Origin: a virus
Length of the DNA stretch: 64,000 nt
Virus record (IMG/VR): IMGVR_UViG_3300029922_000015
Span: 62,001-126,000 of that record
Reading direction: 5' to 3' (one strand)
Shown here: positions 37,411 to 45,998 of the stretch, in pieces
How positions within the stretch are numbered: the stretch's first letter is position 1
Layout of the letters: each line of letters opens with the position of its first letter
Made by a program: the position numbers and the translations under genes
Notes under the pieces: generated by a model
Databases searched by the model: none
Seen by the model: the letters and a program-made list of their open reading frames with translations, nothing else
Told to the model about the DNA's origin: nothing

Positions 37411-38120
37411 TGTTTCGTCATATCTCTAAAATTGGCCTTGAAATAGAAGGCGGATGGTTTACGGATAAGCGTCCCGTTGATTTTAAGCACGATAGTAGTG
37501 TGCGTTTTCATCGCCGAGACTTTAAAGTAAGAGGAAAAGAACAAACGCGCCGAATTGATTTGGGCGAAGTAGCTTCCCGTCCTTTGGAATCAATCGCGGA
37601 GTGTGCTAATTGGATTAAGACTTATTGGCCCGACAAGAAAAATGGAACGTGTGGCTTTCACATTCATATTTCGTTGAAGAATAAACTTCTTTATTCGTAT
37701 TTGATGGACAAAGAATTCAATGAAGCTTTTTTGCATTCCGCGCTTATGTTTGGACGAGCCCATAGGATGTCTCGCGATTTTTTCCATCGTTTAGAGGGTA
37801 AGAATCGTTATTGTAAGAAAATGTTTAAGCCGGAAGAACAATTGTACTTTCAGCATAATCACCAATATACCGAAAACAATCCTCGCTACGCTCAATTAAA
37901 TTATTGTTTTTCGACTCATGGAACGGTTGAAAATCGTCTTCCTACAGGAGCAATGCCGAAGGGAAAAGCTATTCGCACAGTAGAATGGTATGTAGATTTG
38001 GTAGAATCTTACCTTGATAAAAAAGAAGATAAGCCTATTTTGGTTCAAGTCGAAGGGTCTGACGAAGAAACCGAAGAAATAGACTTGACAAACTATGAAT
38101 TTGGAGTAAATAAATCTTGA
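37410..38120 (+). CDS. Amidoligase_2-type ligase (paralogue 3)
   Basis: 236 aa. ISKIGLEIEGGWF at 4-16, GTCGFHIHISL near 70-80, YAQLNYCF and GTVENRLPTGAMP near 155-175. Closest to paralogue 1, in the same cassette position. Tail is acidic. Confidence 0.87.
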   Translation: MFRHISKIGLEIEGGWFTDKRPVDFKHDSSVRFHRRDFKVRGKEQTRRIDLGEVASRPLESIAECANWIKTYWPDKKNGTCGFHIHISLKNKLLYSYLMDKEFNEAFLHSALMFGRAHRMSRDFFHRLEGKNRYCKKMFKPEEQLYFQHNHQYTENNPRYAQLNYCFSTHGTVENRLPTGAMPKGKAIRTVEWYVDLVESYLDKKEDKPILVQVEGSDEETEEIDLTNYEFGVNKS

Positions 38121-38145
38121 CAAATTTTGGATTTTGGCTTATACT
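38117..38145 (+). promoter_or_regulatory. Promoter of the second GATase gene
   Basis: TTGACA, 17-bp spacer, TATACT, then a leader with AGGAG to ATG 38166. Confidence 0.8.
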
Positions 38146-38165
38146 GTAGGAGAACTAAAAAATAT

Positions 38166-38981
38166 ATGTGTTTGATAATTGCAAGTAGAACTGGTCGTCC
38201 GAAAGAGGAATATATCCGAAACGGATTCGCGAATCATCCCGATGGAACTGGTATCGCGTGGTTCGAAAAAGACGGCGTTCATTATAAAAAGGGCTTGACC
38301 GTCGAAGAAACGATTACAATGTCCAAGGAATTGCCCGTTGGATACGTCATTCATTTTAGATGGGCGTCCGTAGGCGGAAAGGATAAGTCTTTGATCCACC
38401 CCTTTCCGATTTCAAAAGATGTTATTTTGCGTCCCGAAGGAACAGCGAAGTCTGTTTTGTTTCATAACGGTCATTGGGATAGTTGGAATAATGTTTTAGT
38501 TAATCACCTTTCATCCCGTTTGGTTTTGCCCACTGGAAAATGGAGCGATACGCGGGCGATTGCCTTTCTTGTATCTATTCACGGTACTCCATTCCTAAAT
38601 TTGCTAGACGTTGGCAAGTTTATTGTGATGGCGAATGGGAAGCAGTACGCTTTCGGAGATTTTCAGGAAGAAGATGGGGTTTATTACTCTAACAGTTCTC
38701 ACAAAAATTTTATCCGAGGGGGTTGCGGAACTGGATTGAACAATGGAACTTCGCGAGTCGGTACGGCATACGAGCCGATTACGCCTCGATCAACCAGACC
38801 GCCAATTTCTCAGCCGTCTCAACCTTTGTTAGGTGATACCCAAAGAATTACTCCACAAAGTAAGGTGGGCGCGGAAGAGCGCCGCGTTCTATCGGCGGAA
38901 GAGTTTCAAGAGCTTCGCGAATATTTTGAAAAGGATTTAAATAGTAATCCTATTTCCGTTTCCGCGACAGGGGGAGCTTAA
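38166..38981 (+). CDS. Class II glutamine amidotransferase-like protein, second copy
   Basis: 271 aa. Cys2 after Met (MCLIIASRTGRP), DGTGIAWFE, VIHFRWASVGG, LIHPFPI, VLFHNGHW, GKWSDTRAIA, clearly paralogous to 32531. It has a longer Pro/Thr/Ser-rich linker and a helical C-terminus. Upstream in-frame starts precede the promoter and are rejected. Confidence 0.85.
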   Translation: MCLIIASRTGRPKEEYIRNGFANHPDGTGIAWFEKDGVHYKKGLTVEETITMSKELPVGYVIHFRWASVGGKDKSLIHPFPISKDVILRPEGTAKSVLFHNGHWDSWNNVLVNHLSSRLVLPTGKWSDTRAIAFLVSIHGTPFLNLLDVGKFIVMANGKQYAFGDFQEEDGVYYSNSSHKNFIRGGCGTGLNNGTSRVGTAYEPITPRSTRPPISQPSQPLLGDTQRITPQSKVGAEERRVLSAEEFQELREYFEKDLNSNPISVSATGGA

Positions 38982-39166
38982 TGGATAAGGACACGATTCA
39001 ATATATAGAGGGCAAGCACGAATCATTTAAAGATATGTTTAGCATACTTAAGTTTATTCATAATTTGCAGGATAACGATATCAAGATTATTAATAGTGAC
39101 GCCGAGGAACTTAATAAAGAGCGGCTGGAAAAAGTTCTAGATCGAGCGCAGGAATTTATGCCTTAA
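38981..39166 (+). CDS. Small hypothetical protein
   Basis: 61 aa, acidic and helical. Starts at the TAATG overlap with the GATase gene, so it may belong to the cassette. Confidence 0.65.
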   Translation: MDKDTIQYIEGKHESFKDMFSILKFIHNLQDNDIKIINSDAEELNKERLEKVLDRAQEFMP

Positions 39167-39475
39167 TGTGTTTATCATATATAAGGTTTAAAACAGGAGA
39201 CAACAAAGGAGTTTATTCTAATAGAAGGGCAAAGCGAGACTTTAAAACAAGTCAATGAAGATGAGGACGTGGGAGCGAAACTCCATCGTATAAAAAATCC
39301 GTCTCTGGATACTCGTTTAGACCTTTGAAGGATTGAATGCCCTAGTGGGGCGCGAGCTTGCAACATAGTTCGGGCTTTTTAATACACGGAAAAGTAAAGA
39401 ATTTTCGAAAGGAAAAACTGACAAATTGTTTCGCTTGTAGTGATACAAGAAAGCGTAGCAACGCGAAAAAAATTT
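39167..39475 (+). other. Gene-free structured region
   Basis: About 310 bp without a credible gene. Hairpins such as GCCC-TAGT-GGGGC and TTGTTTCGCTTG... are visible near the 3' end. A small RNA is possible. Confidence 0.45.
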
Positions 39476-39865
39476 ATGTCTAGAAGACCAACGAGAAGAA
39501 TCGCGGCTAGACCGATTAAACGAAGAAAAAAGATTGTGGCAAATACAAGCGATCCCTATGGATTTGGTTTTGATCCCTTTAAAGCGGGAATTATAGAACA
39601 TATTCCTATTAAACCAGTCGAGAGAAAGGTAAAACAAGAGGACTTATTTGAATCTGATGGATTTAGATTTTATCTGGAGATTGTAATAACATCTCCCTTT
39701 AATGATCCTTTTAGTTCGCCCCCGCATGAATATTATGTTGAAGAAATCGCTACGAAAAATCGAGTCGCGCTACCGATAGCTCTTAAAATCGGAGAGATTG
39801 AAGGAGTGGATATTCCAGTTAGAATGTTTGACTGGATTCACGAGTACGATGAAAGCTTGGATTAA
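39476..39865 (+). CDS. Hypothetical protein, basic N-terminus
   Basis: 129 aa. First 25 residues very basic (MSRRPTRRIAARPIKRRKK), then an acidic alpha/beta part. Start 39476 preferred over 39440 because the basic tail begins there. Confidence 0.65.
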   Translation: MSRRPTRRIAARPIKRRKKIVANTSDPYGFGFDPFKAGIIEHIPIKPVERKVKQEDLFESDGFRFYLEIVITSPFNDPFSSPPHEYYVEEIATKNRVALPIALKIGEIEGVDIPVRMFDWIHEYDESLD

Positions 39866-39868
39866 TTT

Positions 39869-40198
39869 ATGATCATAGAAAAACTATTGCCTATTACCCA
39901 CGTTGGCTGGGATTACTTGAACAAAGCTAAGGATTTTATTTTTTATAGGGTTCATTTTACCAGAGAATTCGGCCCTTGGCACGATAAAGAATTCTGTGCT
40001 GAAATTCACTTTTTGCTATCCGAAGGGCGAATTGAAGAATACAACGCTCAAGGCGGTCTAATTAAGAAATGTAATATTGGCATTCATCCTATTGTAGAGC
40101 AACCGAAAGTAGTTAGTCCTCCGGTGATAATTGATAATCACGCTAATGCGATGGAGGGAATTTCCGAAAGCGAAATGCAAGCTCAAATGGGAGTATAA
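39869..40198 (+). CDS. Hypothetical protein
   Basis: 109 aa, aromatic N-terminal half (GWDYLNKAKDFIFYRVHF), Pro/Val-rich end. Function unknown. Confidence 0.65.
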   Translation: MIIEKLLPITHVGWDYLNKAKDFIFYRVHFTREFGPWHDKEFCAEIHFLLSEGRIEEYNAQGGLIKKCNIGIHPIVEQPKVVSPPVIIDNHANAMEGISESEMQAQMGV

Positions 40199-40225
40199 AG
40201 ATTTTAGGCTAGGCTCGAAACTAAT

Positions 40226-40465
40226 TTGTTTCTTTACGGAAAAAGAAGGCGATTTAGAACTAGAGCCTCTACCTATGGAAAGAGAGTGACAAAGATTATT
40301 GCCTTGGAAACAAGGATAGGAGTATTCTGGATCATATTCTTCATTATGAAGATACCAGATATGCCGAAAGTAAGCACAAATCACTCTGCGGCGTTGGCCG
40401 AAATGCGCGCCAGAACCTCGCGCGAAAAGTTAACTGATAATGAAGAAAATCCAAGATATAATTGA
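40226..40465 (+). CDS. Small protein, uncertain start
   Basis: 79 aa from a TTG, or 39 aa from the ATG at 40346. Basic N-terminus then a hydrophobic segment (IGVFWIIFFI). Overlaps the next gene. Confidence 0.4.
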   Translation: MFLYGKRRRFRTRASTYGKRVTKIIALETRIGVFWIIFFIMKIPDMPKVSTNHSAALAEMRARTSREKLTDNEENPRYN

Positions 40466-40634
40466 TCTTTTCGATTTGTATGGAATATCAGAGGAAGAAC
40501 TAGAACATTATGTTTATAAAATGTGCCGAACGGCGTTGCACGCTCTTCCTCCTAATGGGGTGGATTATATTTATAAGCGATCCGATCATATTTTGAGGTA
40601 TTTGATTTACGACAGGATACGATATTTAAAATGA
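40440..40634 (+). CDS. Hypothetical protein
   Basis: 64 aa, helical (DLYGISEEELEHYVYKM). ATGA overlap with the next gene. Confidence 0.6.
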   Translation: MKKIQDIIDLFDLYGISEEELEHYVYKMCRTALHALPPNGVDYIYKRSDHILRYLIYDRIRYLK

Positions 40635-40993
40635 AACTAAAGTTATATATTCAAAAATATGGAAACGGAGTCGCGATTGGAATGCAAGGTCATAAGCCGG
40701 ATATCGAAAGACAATGTAATTCTTACTTTAACCACAAAGTAACGAACTGCGATCCTATTTGGATGAGTGATAAATTCGCCTACATCATTACAACCGAAGA
40801 TTTGTTGATGCGCGGATTGATATCTTGTGCTATGCTATCTTTACAAGGAACGAGGGCGGCGCTTCGAGTTATTCGGGGCGGCGAGCGAATCTCGCTACTT
40901 CCATTGTTGGCCGAACAAAAAGCCCTTAACCAACTTAAGAGAAATTTCACAAACGAAACGTTTCTAAACGAATTAGAACTATGCCACAATTAG
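40631..40993 (+). CDS. Hypothetical protein
   Basis: 120 aa, alpha/beta. Overlaps both neighbours. Function unknown. Confidence 0.6.
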   Translation: MKLKLYIQKYGNGVAIGMQGHKPDIERQCNSYFNHKVTNCDPIWMSDKFAYIITTEDLLMRGLISCAMLSLQGTRAALRVIRGGERISLLPLLAEQKALNQLKRNFTNETFLNELELCHN

Positions 40994-41304
40994 AAGAATA
41001 TCAAGCGACCTTGCAGGATTATTTGGGAACTCCCGAAGAGATTCAGCAACTTGATCTTCGCGCGGGTTCTCCTTACGTTCGTAATGGCAAATTTTACGGA
41101 GTCTATCGTGGGGGCGTTTGGGGTTATTGCGATCCAAAGGATGAGCTAGCGCCGTGGAAGTTCCTTGGCGGCGCTCCTCATTTGTTTCGCTTAGAGAAGA
41201 CGAGTATTATCGTTTGGTATCGGTTTGTTTTCAAATCTTCCAATCGATATCTTTATCTGCCTAAGTTTGACGGGCATAAACTTACTTTTATTTTTGATGT
41301 CTAA
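40981..41304 (+). CDS. Tandem family C, copy 1
   Basis: 107 aa. YGVYRGGVWGYCDP and WYRFVFKSSNRYLYLPKFDGHKL share a pattern with the next two genes. Function unknown. Confidence 0.65.
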   Translation: MPQLEEYQATLQDYLGTPEEIQQLDLRAGSPYVRNGKFYGVYRGGVWGYCDPKDELAPWKFLGGAPHLFRLEKTSIIVWYRFVFKSSNRYLYLPKFDGHKLTFIFDV

Positions 41305-41521
41305 TGAATTGCCAAAATGGTATGGATCGTCTAGGGGAAAATGGTATTTCCCTTCAGAAACCGGCATGATTGTTCCTTTTGATTTTCCCGAAGGCTTAAT
41401 GAAAGAAGACGAGTCGGGCGTAATTGATTGGTATCATTTTATATTCAATTGTACGAAGGAGGGAATTCTTTTGCCAATATACGGAGGGCGCAAATTAATT
41501 TGGAAGGGTTGGGATAATTAA
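41297..41521 (+). CDS. Tandem family C, copy 2
   Basis: 74 aa. WYGSSRGKWYFP and WYHFIFNCTKEGILLPIYGG repeat copy 1. ATG at 41297 overlaps the previous gene by 8 bp. Confidence 0.65.
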   Translation: MSNELPKWYGSSRGKWYFPSETGMIVPFDFPEGLMKEDESGVIDWYHFIFNCTKEGILLPIYGGRKLIWKGWDN

Positions 41522-41791
41522 ATGAGGGATTTCGCTTTTACTATTAAAGACGATAAGGATCGTTTTAAGTTTTACGGGGTCGATGAACGGCGCGGTTCAA
41601 CTCATGCTTGGTTCGAGTGGTATCCCGAAACAAACACTTATAATTATTTTGGAACTTATTGGACGCTTCGAAAAGCTGACGAAGTTAACGAAATACTTTG
41701 GACTCCTCTTCTTTTGTCCTCGGGGCGTTCGATACACATTCCTATGACCCCTTATTGTGAATTGAAGTGGTGGAAGCTTAGTCAACCTTAA
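41522..41791 (+). CDS. Tandem family C, copy 3
   Basis: 89 aa. KFYGVDERRGSTHAWFEWYP and LLLSSGRSIHIPMTPYCELKW follow the same layout. Confidence 0.65.
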   Translation: MRDFAFTIKDDKDRFKFYGVDERRGSTHAWFEWYPETNTYNYFGTYWTLRKADEVNEILWTPLLLSSGRSIHIPMTPYCELKWWKLSQP

Positions 41792-41797
41792 ATATTT

Positions 41798-41953
41798 ATG
41801 GCAAATAGAAATAGTATGGCGATGGCACAAATTCATCGCAAACGAACAAAGGGCCAACGAGTTGATTCTCGCTTTGGTTCTAAAACAAACAAAAACAAAC
41901 GCGCAAAAGACTATAATGCGGTCTTTCGTAAGTCTCAAAGTGGAGGCGGTTAA
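41798..41953 (+). CDS. Small very basic protein
   Basis: 51 aa, about one third Lys/Arg (IHRKRTKGQRVDSRFGSKTNK). Possible nucleic-acid binding. Confidence 0.6.
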   Translation: MANRNSMAMAQIHRKRTKGQRVDSRFGSKTNKNKRAKDYNAVFRKSQSGGG

Positions 41954-41972
41954 AATATTTTACAAAAATAGC

Positions 41973-42001
41973 TTGACGGGCCGCGAATCTAATGTTATCT
42001 T
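41973..42001 (+). promoter_or_regulatory. Promoter fused to a start codon
   Basis: TTGACG, 17-bp spacer, TATCTT, 6 bases, ATG at 42008. Confidence 0.75.
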
Positions 42002-42007
42002 TGTTGT

Positions 42008-42244
42008 ATGAAGAATACATCACAGTCAGTTCAATCGGGTAAGGGTCAGTCGTCTAAGCCGGGTCGGGGTCGTCCTTTGAAGTACAAGGTGTTCGCGACT
42101 CTCGGCATCGGCCAATTTCGTCTCTTCCCTATGAAGGTGCGAAATAACGTTGTCACGAGCGCTTACCTTTTTGCCAAGCGCCACGGTCTGACGTTCAAGG
42201 CTAATAACCTCGAAAAGACGGTTAAGATCACCCGCATGGCTTAA
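42008..42244 (+). CDS. AT-hook-like small basic protein
   Basis: 78 aa. Ser/Gly/Gln-rich start, then PGRGRPLKYK, an AT-hook core, and a basic C-terminus. Codon choice is biased as in 33325. Private promoter and downstream hairpin suggest high expression. Confidence 0.68.
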   Translation: MKNTSQSVQSGKGQSSKPGRGRPLKYKVFATLGIGQFRLFPMKVRNNVVTSAYLFAKRHGLTFKANNLEKTVKITRMA

Positions 42245-42258
42245 TAAGCCAAATTGAA

Positions 42259-42293
42259 TGGGATAGGGAGACAGAAAAACCTCCCTATCCTAA
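42259..42293 (+). terminator. Hairpin terminator
   Basis: GGATAGGGAG pairs with CTCCCTATCC, followed by a weak T-rich stretch. Confidence 0.65.
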
Positions 42294-42299
42294 TTTGTT

Positions 42300-42473
42300 A
42301 TGGATCAAGATTTATATCAAGAATTGTTAGAGAAAACAAAGCGTGGGCTAGATTACGGCAAAATTAAGTCTCTTAAGATGTCTTTGCGGAATCCTTTGCC
42401 TAAAGGAGTTGAGGCGGTTCGTATTAACTATTATACTGAATATGATTCTCCTTATATGAGCGGCTCGGAATAA
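42300..42473 (+). CDS. Small hypothetical protein
   Basis: 57 aa (MDQDLYQELLEKTKRGLDYG). Compact spacing to neighbours. Function unknown. Confidence 0.6.
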   Translation: MDQDLYQELLEKTKRGLDYGKIKSLKMSLRNPLPKGVEAVRINYYTEYDSPYMSGSE

Positions 42474-42484
42474 GAAAACAAACA

Positions 42485-42697
42485 ATGAAAACAATCAAAG
42501 AATCGGCTATGGATTTGGCCGAGCATCTACATTTTATTAATTCGGCGACTACGTTCTCCGTTGGCGCGTCCGATAATTCGTTGCACGTTTATATTCACGC
42601 CGATGAAGGAACTCCCTTTTATTGTACTACTGTTTATGACAAGTATCCTGTTTTGACTCATTTTATCGGCGCGGTTAATCCTGTAAAAAGTTCTTGA
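42485..42697 (+). CDS. Hypothetical protein
   Basis: 70 aa, one alpha/beta domain (LHVYIHADEGTPFYC). Function unknown. Confidence 0.62.
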   Translation: MKTIKESAMDLAEHLHFINSATTFSVGASDNSLHVYIHADEGTPFYCTTVYDKYPVLTHFIGAVNPVKSS

Positions 42698-42722
42698 CTT
42701 TTATGTGAACTCGTACTATACT
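42694..42722 (+). promoter_or_regulatory. Promoter
   Basis: TTGACT, 17-bp spacer, TATACT, 7 bases, ATG at 42730. The -35 overlaps the previous stop. Confidence 0.8.
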
Positions 42723-42729
42723 CGTAATT

Positions 42730-42912
42730 ATGAAAGATTCTTGGAAACAGTCCACGGTAATTGAACCCGATCCCGGCTTTAAAGAGCTTTGTAACGATCC
42801 TTCACACAATCCGCCTAATATGATTGTGATTCCTCGCGGGCATCGTATGGTTCATACTTGTCCATCTTGCGGACAAAAATCGATTTTTTATCCTACTTGC
42901 GTAACACTTTAA
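42730..42912 (+). CDS. Zinc-binding small protein
   Basis: 60 aa with CNDPSHN, HTCPSCGQKS and PTC, enough ligands for one zinc. Confidence 0.62.
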   Translation: MKDSWKQSTVIEPDPGFKELCNDPSHNPPNMIVIPRGHRMVHTCPSCGQKSIFYPTCVTL

Positions 42913-42916
42913 TTTT

Positions 42917-43111
42917 ATGACTAGATCACAAAGTAGACAGCACTCTAAGAATGCGGGGCGTTATAAGATCGCATTCGAAACCACCGAAAAAAACAAGCGT
43001 CGTCGCGCAGCAACTCGTGAGCGCCGAATGAGGGTTCGCGCTAGCCTTCCTTCTCACGATACGCGCCATACGGCACGCAAGACGCGCCGAGCCGGAATTA
43101 AGAAAGCGTGA
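42917..43111 (+). CDS. Small very basic protein
   Basis: 64 aa, Arg/Lys-rich throughout (RRRAATRERRMRVRAS). Probably nucleic-acid binding. About 190 bp downstream (43112-43305) hold no gene I can support. Confidence 0.6.
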   Translation: MTRSQSRQHSKNAGRYKIAFETTEKNKRRRAATRERRMRVRASLPSHDTRHTARKTRRAGIKKA

Positions 43112-43305
43112 GTTGGGGTCTTTTTGTTCTTTTACTATTGGTCTGTGTAATGCACATTCGACCAAGATGATTTGCTAGTAGTTCGATATAAGTCTAACGT
43201 AGTTAGTCTTTACGGGATGGGTTTTGAATTCATCTTAACGAATATCGGCTGCAAAGTGAAACGAGGGGTGCGTCTCGTAGGCTACGTCAACGCGCACAAT
43301 TTTTT

Positions 43306-43914
43306 ATGGAAAATCATTTCTTTTGTTTAATTGACAAAATTATCTACAGTCATTCGCACGGAACTGACTTTCTCGATTTTTATACGAATCTGGAAATTCC
43401 TAACAATAAATTTAATGAACATTTCCATTTCATACTTCCGTTTCCGAAGTCGTCTGGAAGGGAATGGGTAAAAGAAAACTATCCTCATTTAGTTGATTTG
43501 ATAGAGGAGAGGAAGAAAGACGAAGCGCGGACAGAATCATCCTTTTCCTATGATGCCCCCGCTTATGTCCCTTCTTGGCGTCGCGAAACGGCGGAGATTT
43601 CTCCCCCTCCTCCTCGTCGTAATAGAGGCGGAATTTCTGCGGAGGTAATTTTAGATGAGCTAAGTAATGATGTTCCTAGACCCGCTCCCGCGCCAGTACA
43701 AGCTAATCAGGTTGAGGCGCAAATAGATTTACAATCTATCGGTCGGGAAATACAGGCAATGGCTAATAATCTTCAATTCTCTGTTCCGCTACCTACTCAA
43801 CCAATAGCGGAAGCGGCGGCAGAGGCGATACAGCCAGTCCGTCGAAGAATTGCCCGTCGCCCCCCTTCTTACTATAGTAATCACGCAGAAGATGGTCAAG
43901 ATTGCGATTTTTAA
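43306..43914 (+). CDS. Hypothetical protein with disordered C-terminus
   Basis: 202 aa. N-terminal 60 residues look folded; the rest is Pro/Arg/Ala-rich (SPPPPRRNRGG, VRRRIARRPPS). Function unknown. Confidence 0.65.
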   Translation: MENHFFCLIDKIIYSHSHGTDFLDFYTNLEIPNNKFNEHFHFILPFPKSSGREWVKENYPHLVDLIEERKKDEARTESSFSYDAPAYVPSWRRETAEISPPPPRRNRGGISAEVILDELSNDVPRPAPAPVQANQVEAQIDLQSIGREIQAMANNLQFSVPLPTQPIAEAAAEAIQPVRRRIARRPPSYYSNHAEDGQDCDF

Positions 43915-43915
43915 C

Positions 43916-43944
43916 TTGACACGATAAGGATTGTTTATTACAAT
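43916..43944 (+). promoter_or_regulatory. Promoter fused to a GTG start
   Basis: TTGACA, 17-bp spacer, TACAAT, 6 bases, GTG at 43951. Confidence 0.8.
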
Positions 43945-43950
43945 TCTTTA

Positions 43951-44466
43951 GTGAACATTGTAGCTCGTCTATCCAGAATTAAGAAATGCCGTCTTGTTTC
44001 TTTAGTCTATCGTACTAAGAAAAGCGATGAACTGTCAGTTTACCTGATAGCGTTAGGCGTTGACCTTCGCAGAGCTTACGCTCGCGATGAAAAAGTAATC
44101 CGCCTAATAAAAACGCGCGGGCGCGTTCAAACCCAAGCCAAACAGGAAATCCTCGATTCCTTGCGCGAAAGTCTTCGATACGGCTTGGGCAATAACTCTC
44201 GTTATACTTGCCGGGGCGTCTATAAAACGCTTTTCAATGGCTGCAAAATTCATAGGCGCGACAAGACCATTCATTTTTATGGTTTTATAATTCGTAAAAA
44301 GATTCTTGAAGAGGGAAGCTATCCCCTTGTTCGCCATAGTGCTTTGACTCTCGCCAAAATGAAAATTCGTAAGCACATGAAAATTAATCGTTTTCGTCAA
44401 TTTGAATTGAGTCATGTAAAAAAGATAGCTTTCGAAGGAAAAGTCTTGACTTTCTCTCAATTTTAG
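43951..44466 (+). CDS. Conserved basic phage protein
   Basis: 171 aa, GTG start. RLVSLVYRTKKSDELSVYLIALG, a helical centre and LTLAKMKIRKHMKINRFRQF are a pattern seen in other phage proteins of unknown role. Confidence 0.65.
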   Translation: MNIVARLSRIKKCRLVSLVYRTKKSDELSVYLIALGVDLRRAYARDEKVIRLIKTRGRVQTQAKQEILDSLRESLRYGLGNNSRYTCRGVYKTLFNGCKIHRRDKTIHFYGFIIRKKILEEGSYPLVRHSALTLAKMKIRKHMKINRFRQFELSHVKKIAFEGKVLTFSQF

Positions 44467-44474
44467 GGTATTAT
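44446..44474 (+). promoter_or_regulatory. Promoter fused to a start codon
   Basis: TTGACT, 17-bp spacer, TATTAT, 6 bases, ATG at 44481. Confidence 0.82.
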
Positions 44475-44480
44475 CGCTTT

Positions 44481-45131
44481 ATGCTTAGCAATTTTAAATA
44501 CATTGATAAGGTCGGGTGCGAGCTTGAAGGGGCTTTTTTAAATATTCCCGATCCCGATAACAAATTCCTCGACCACGTAAAAGGAGAAGGAATGTCAATT
44601 TCTCCCGAGGAAAGGGCTATTATCAACGAAAAGAAACTTGTTGTTGGTGAGCGAAATAGCGAACCCTATAAAGCCCTTCTTCCCTTGCGCAAATGGGTGC
44701 GAAAGTTCTGGCCGGAAGTTGTAAATAATTCCAACGGCTTTCACGTTCACGTTTCGTTTAAAGACCCTTCCGTTCGCTCAACAATCGTTGCGTCCGCCGA
44801 CTTCCATCGAACCTTTATCGAAGAATGCAAGAAATTTGTTCTTTCGCCAAAGTATCGTTTTAGTAAGAGCGTAATTGATAGGGCGGCTCATAATATTTAT
44901 GGTCATCATTATCATTCCACCGGAGACAGGCGTTCGGGCGTGACTCCTTTTGCGGATTATGATACCAGTGAATTTCGTATTTTCTCCGGCGATATGACAG
45001 CGAAGCAAGCAAACCTTTGTTTGACTTGGCTTGTATCGTTTATTGAGAATTACTTTGAGGAACATGAACAAGCAACTGTTTGTGATAAGGCGCGGGTTGT
45101 TTATCACTCCTTCTCGGGACAACAAATCTAA
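44481..45131 (+). CDS. Amidoligase_2-type ligase (paralogue 4, variant)
   Basis: 216 aa. VGCELEGAF at 11-19, SNGFHVHVSF near 92-101 (the usual Cys is Asn), TSEFRIFSG near 175. Leaderless promoter. A divergent but complete family member. Confidence 0.8.
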   Translation: MLSNFKYIDKVGCELEGAFLNIPDPDNKFLDHVKGEGMSISPEERAIINEKKLVVGERNSEPYKALLPLRKWVRKFWPEVVNNSNGFHVHVSFKDPSVRSTIVASADFHRTFIEECKKFVLSPKYRFSKSVIDRAAHNIYGHHYHSTGDRRSGVTPFADYDTSEFRIFSGDMTAKQANLCLTWLVSFIENYFEEHEQATVCDKARVVYHSFSGQQI

Positions 45132-45134
45132 TGC

Positions 45135-45163
45135 TTGACAAGCTCTAAATCTCGTGTCAAAAT
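45135..45163 (+). promoter_or_regulatory. Promoter
   Basis: TTGACA, 17-bp spacer with CTAAATC, weak -10 CAAAAT, 5 bases, ATG at 45169. Confidence 0.65.
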
Positions 45164-45168
45164 GAATT

Positions 45169-45417
45169 ATGGACAGACCTTTTAAAGTTGGCGATTACGT
45201 TCGAATCATCGCGCCGCATTCTGCGATCCAGAAGCACTATAATAAATTGAAGTTTACCGAGAAGGGCAAGATGCTCCTTTCTAAAGACGAAATAGCGGCA
45301 CAGATTGGTATCATCAAGAACAACGAGAGCGGCGAGCTAAGAATCGCGCCCATCATTCATGGCGTTTTGGCCGATTGGACTATCGGTTGTTATGATAATG
45401 AAATTACTTTGGTATGA
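45169..45417 (+). CDS. SH3/KOW-like small protein
   Basis: 82 aa (FKVGDYVRIIAPHSA, SGELRIAPIIHG). Beta-rich, KOW-like opening. ATGA overlap with the amidoligase that follows. Confidence 0.6.
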   Translation: MDRPFKVGDYVRIIAPHSAIQKHYNKLKFTEKGKMLLSKDEIAAQIGIIKNNESGELRIAPIIHGVLADWTIGCYDNEITLV

Positions 45418-45998
45418 GCAAATCTAGAAAAAGATACATTAATGCAATGGGCTGCGAAATGGAGGGTGGATTTCGTTATCCTCTAGGCTATCCTATTTAC
45501 GGGGAAGGCGTTGATGTACCCGAAGGAGAGATGTGCATTAATGGCGAAGAACTAGAAGTTAGAGTCGGAGAGGTTCAATCCAAGCCGTTCTTTCGTAAAG
45601 ATTTACTTAAGCATTGGGTAAAGAGATATTTCCCTGTTATAACTAACGATGATTGTGGATTTCACATTCACGTTTCCTTCAAACAGGATAATTGGCATGA
45701 CGCTTTAGCTAACGAAAAGTTTAATAACGATTTTCTTCGCGATTTGAAGCGTTGGCTTAAGAATAAAAAGGTCAGTAAAGCCTTTCAAGCGCGTCTAGAC
45801 GATGAAAACGATTATTGCCGACACGAATTTGAAGGTTTTGAGCGCGGCGCGGTGCATTGTCATTCGGAACACGGAACAATTGAATTTCGTATCTTTTCAA
45901 TGGTAATTACTCCCAAGCTCGCGCAACAATGCGTCGATTGGACTTTTAATTACGTTGAACGTTACTTGCATAAACTACTGAAAAATGGAAACTCCTAA
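45414..45998 (+). CDS. Amidoligase_2-type ligase (paralogue 5)
   Basis: 194 aa. MGCEMEGGF at 11-19, DDCGFHIHVSF near 80-90, TIEFRIFSM near 160. Shortest of the set. Coupled to the KOW-like gene. Confidence 0.82.
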   Translation: MSKSRKRYINAMGCEMEGGFRYPLGYPIYGEGVDVPEGEMCINGEELEVRVGEVQSKPFFRKDLLKHWVKRYFPVITNDDCGFHIHVSFKQDNWHDALANEKFNNDFLRDLKRWLKNKKVSKAFQARLDDENDYCRHEFEGFERGAVHCHSEHGTIEFRIFSMVITPKLAQQCVDWTFNYVERYLHKLLKNGNS

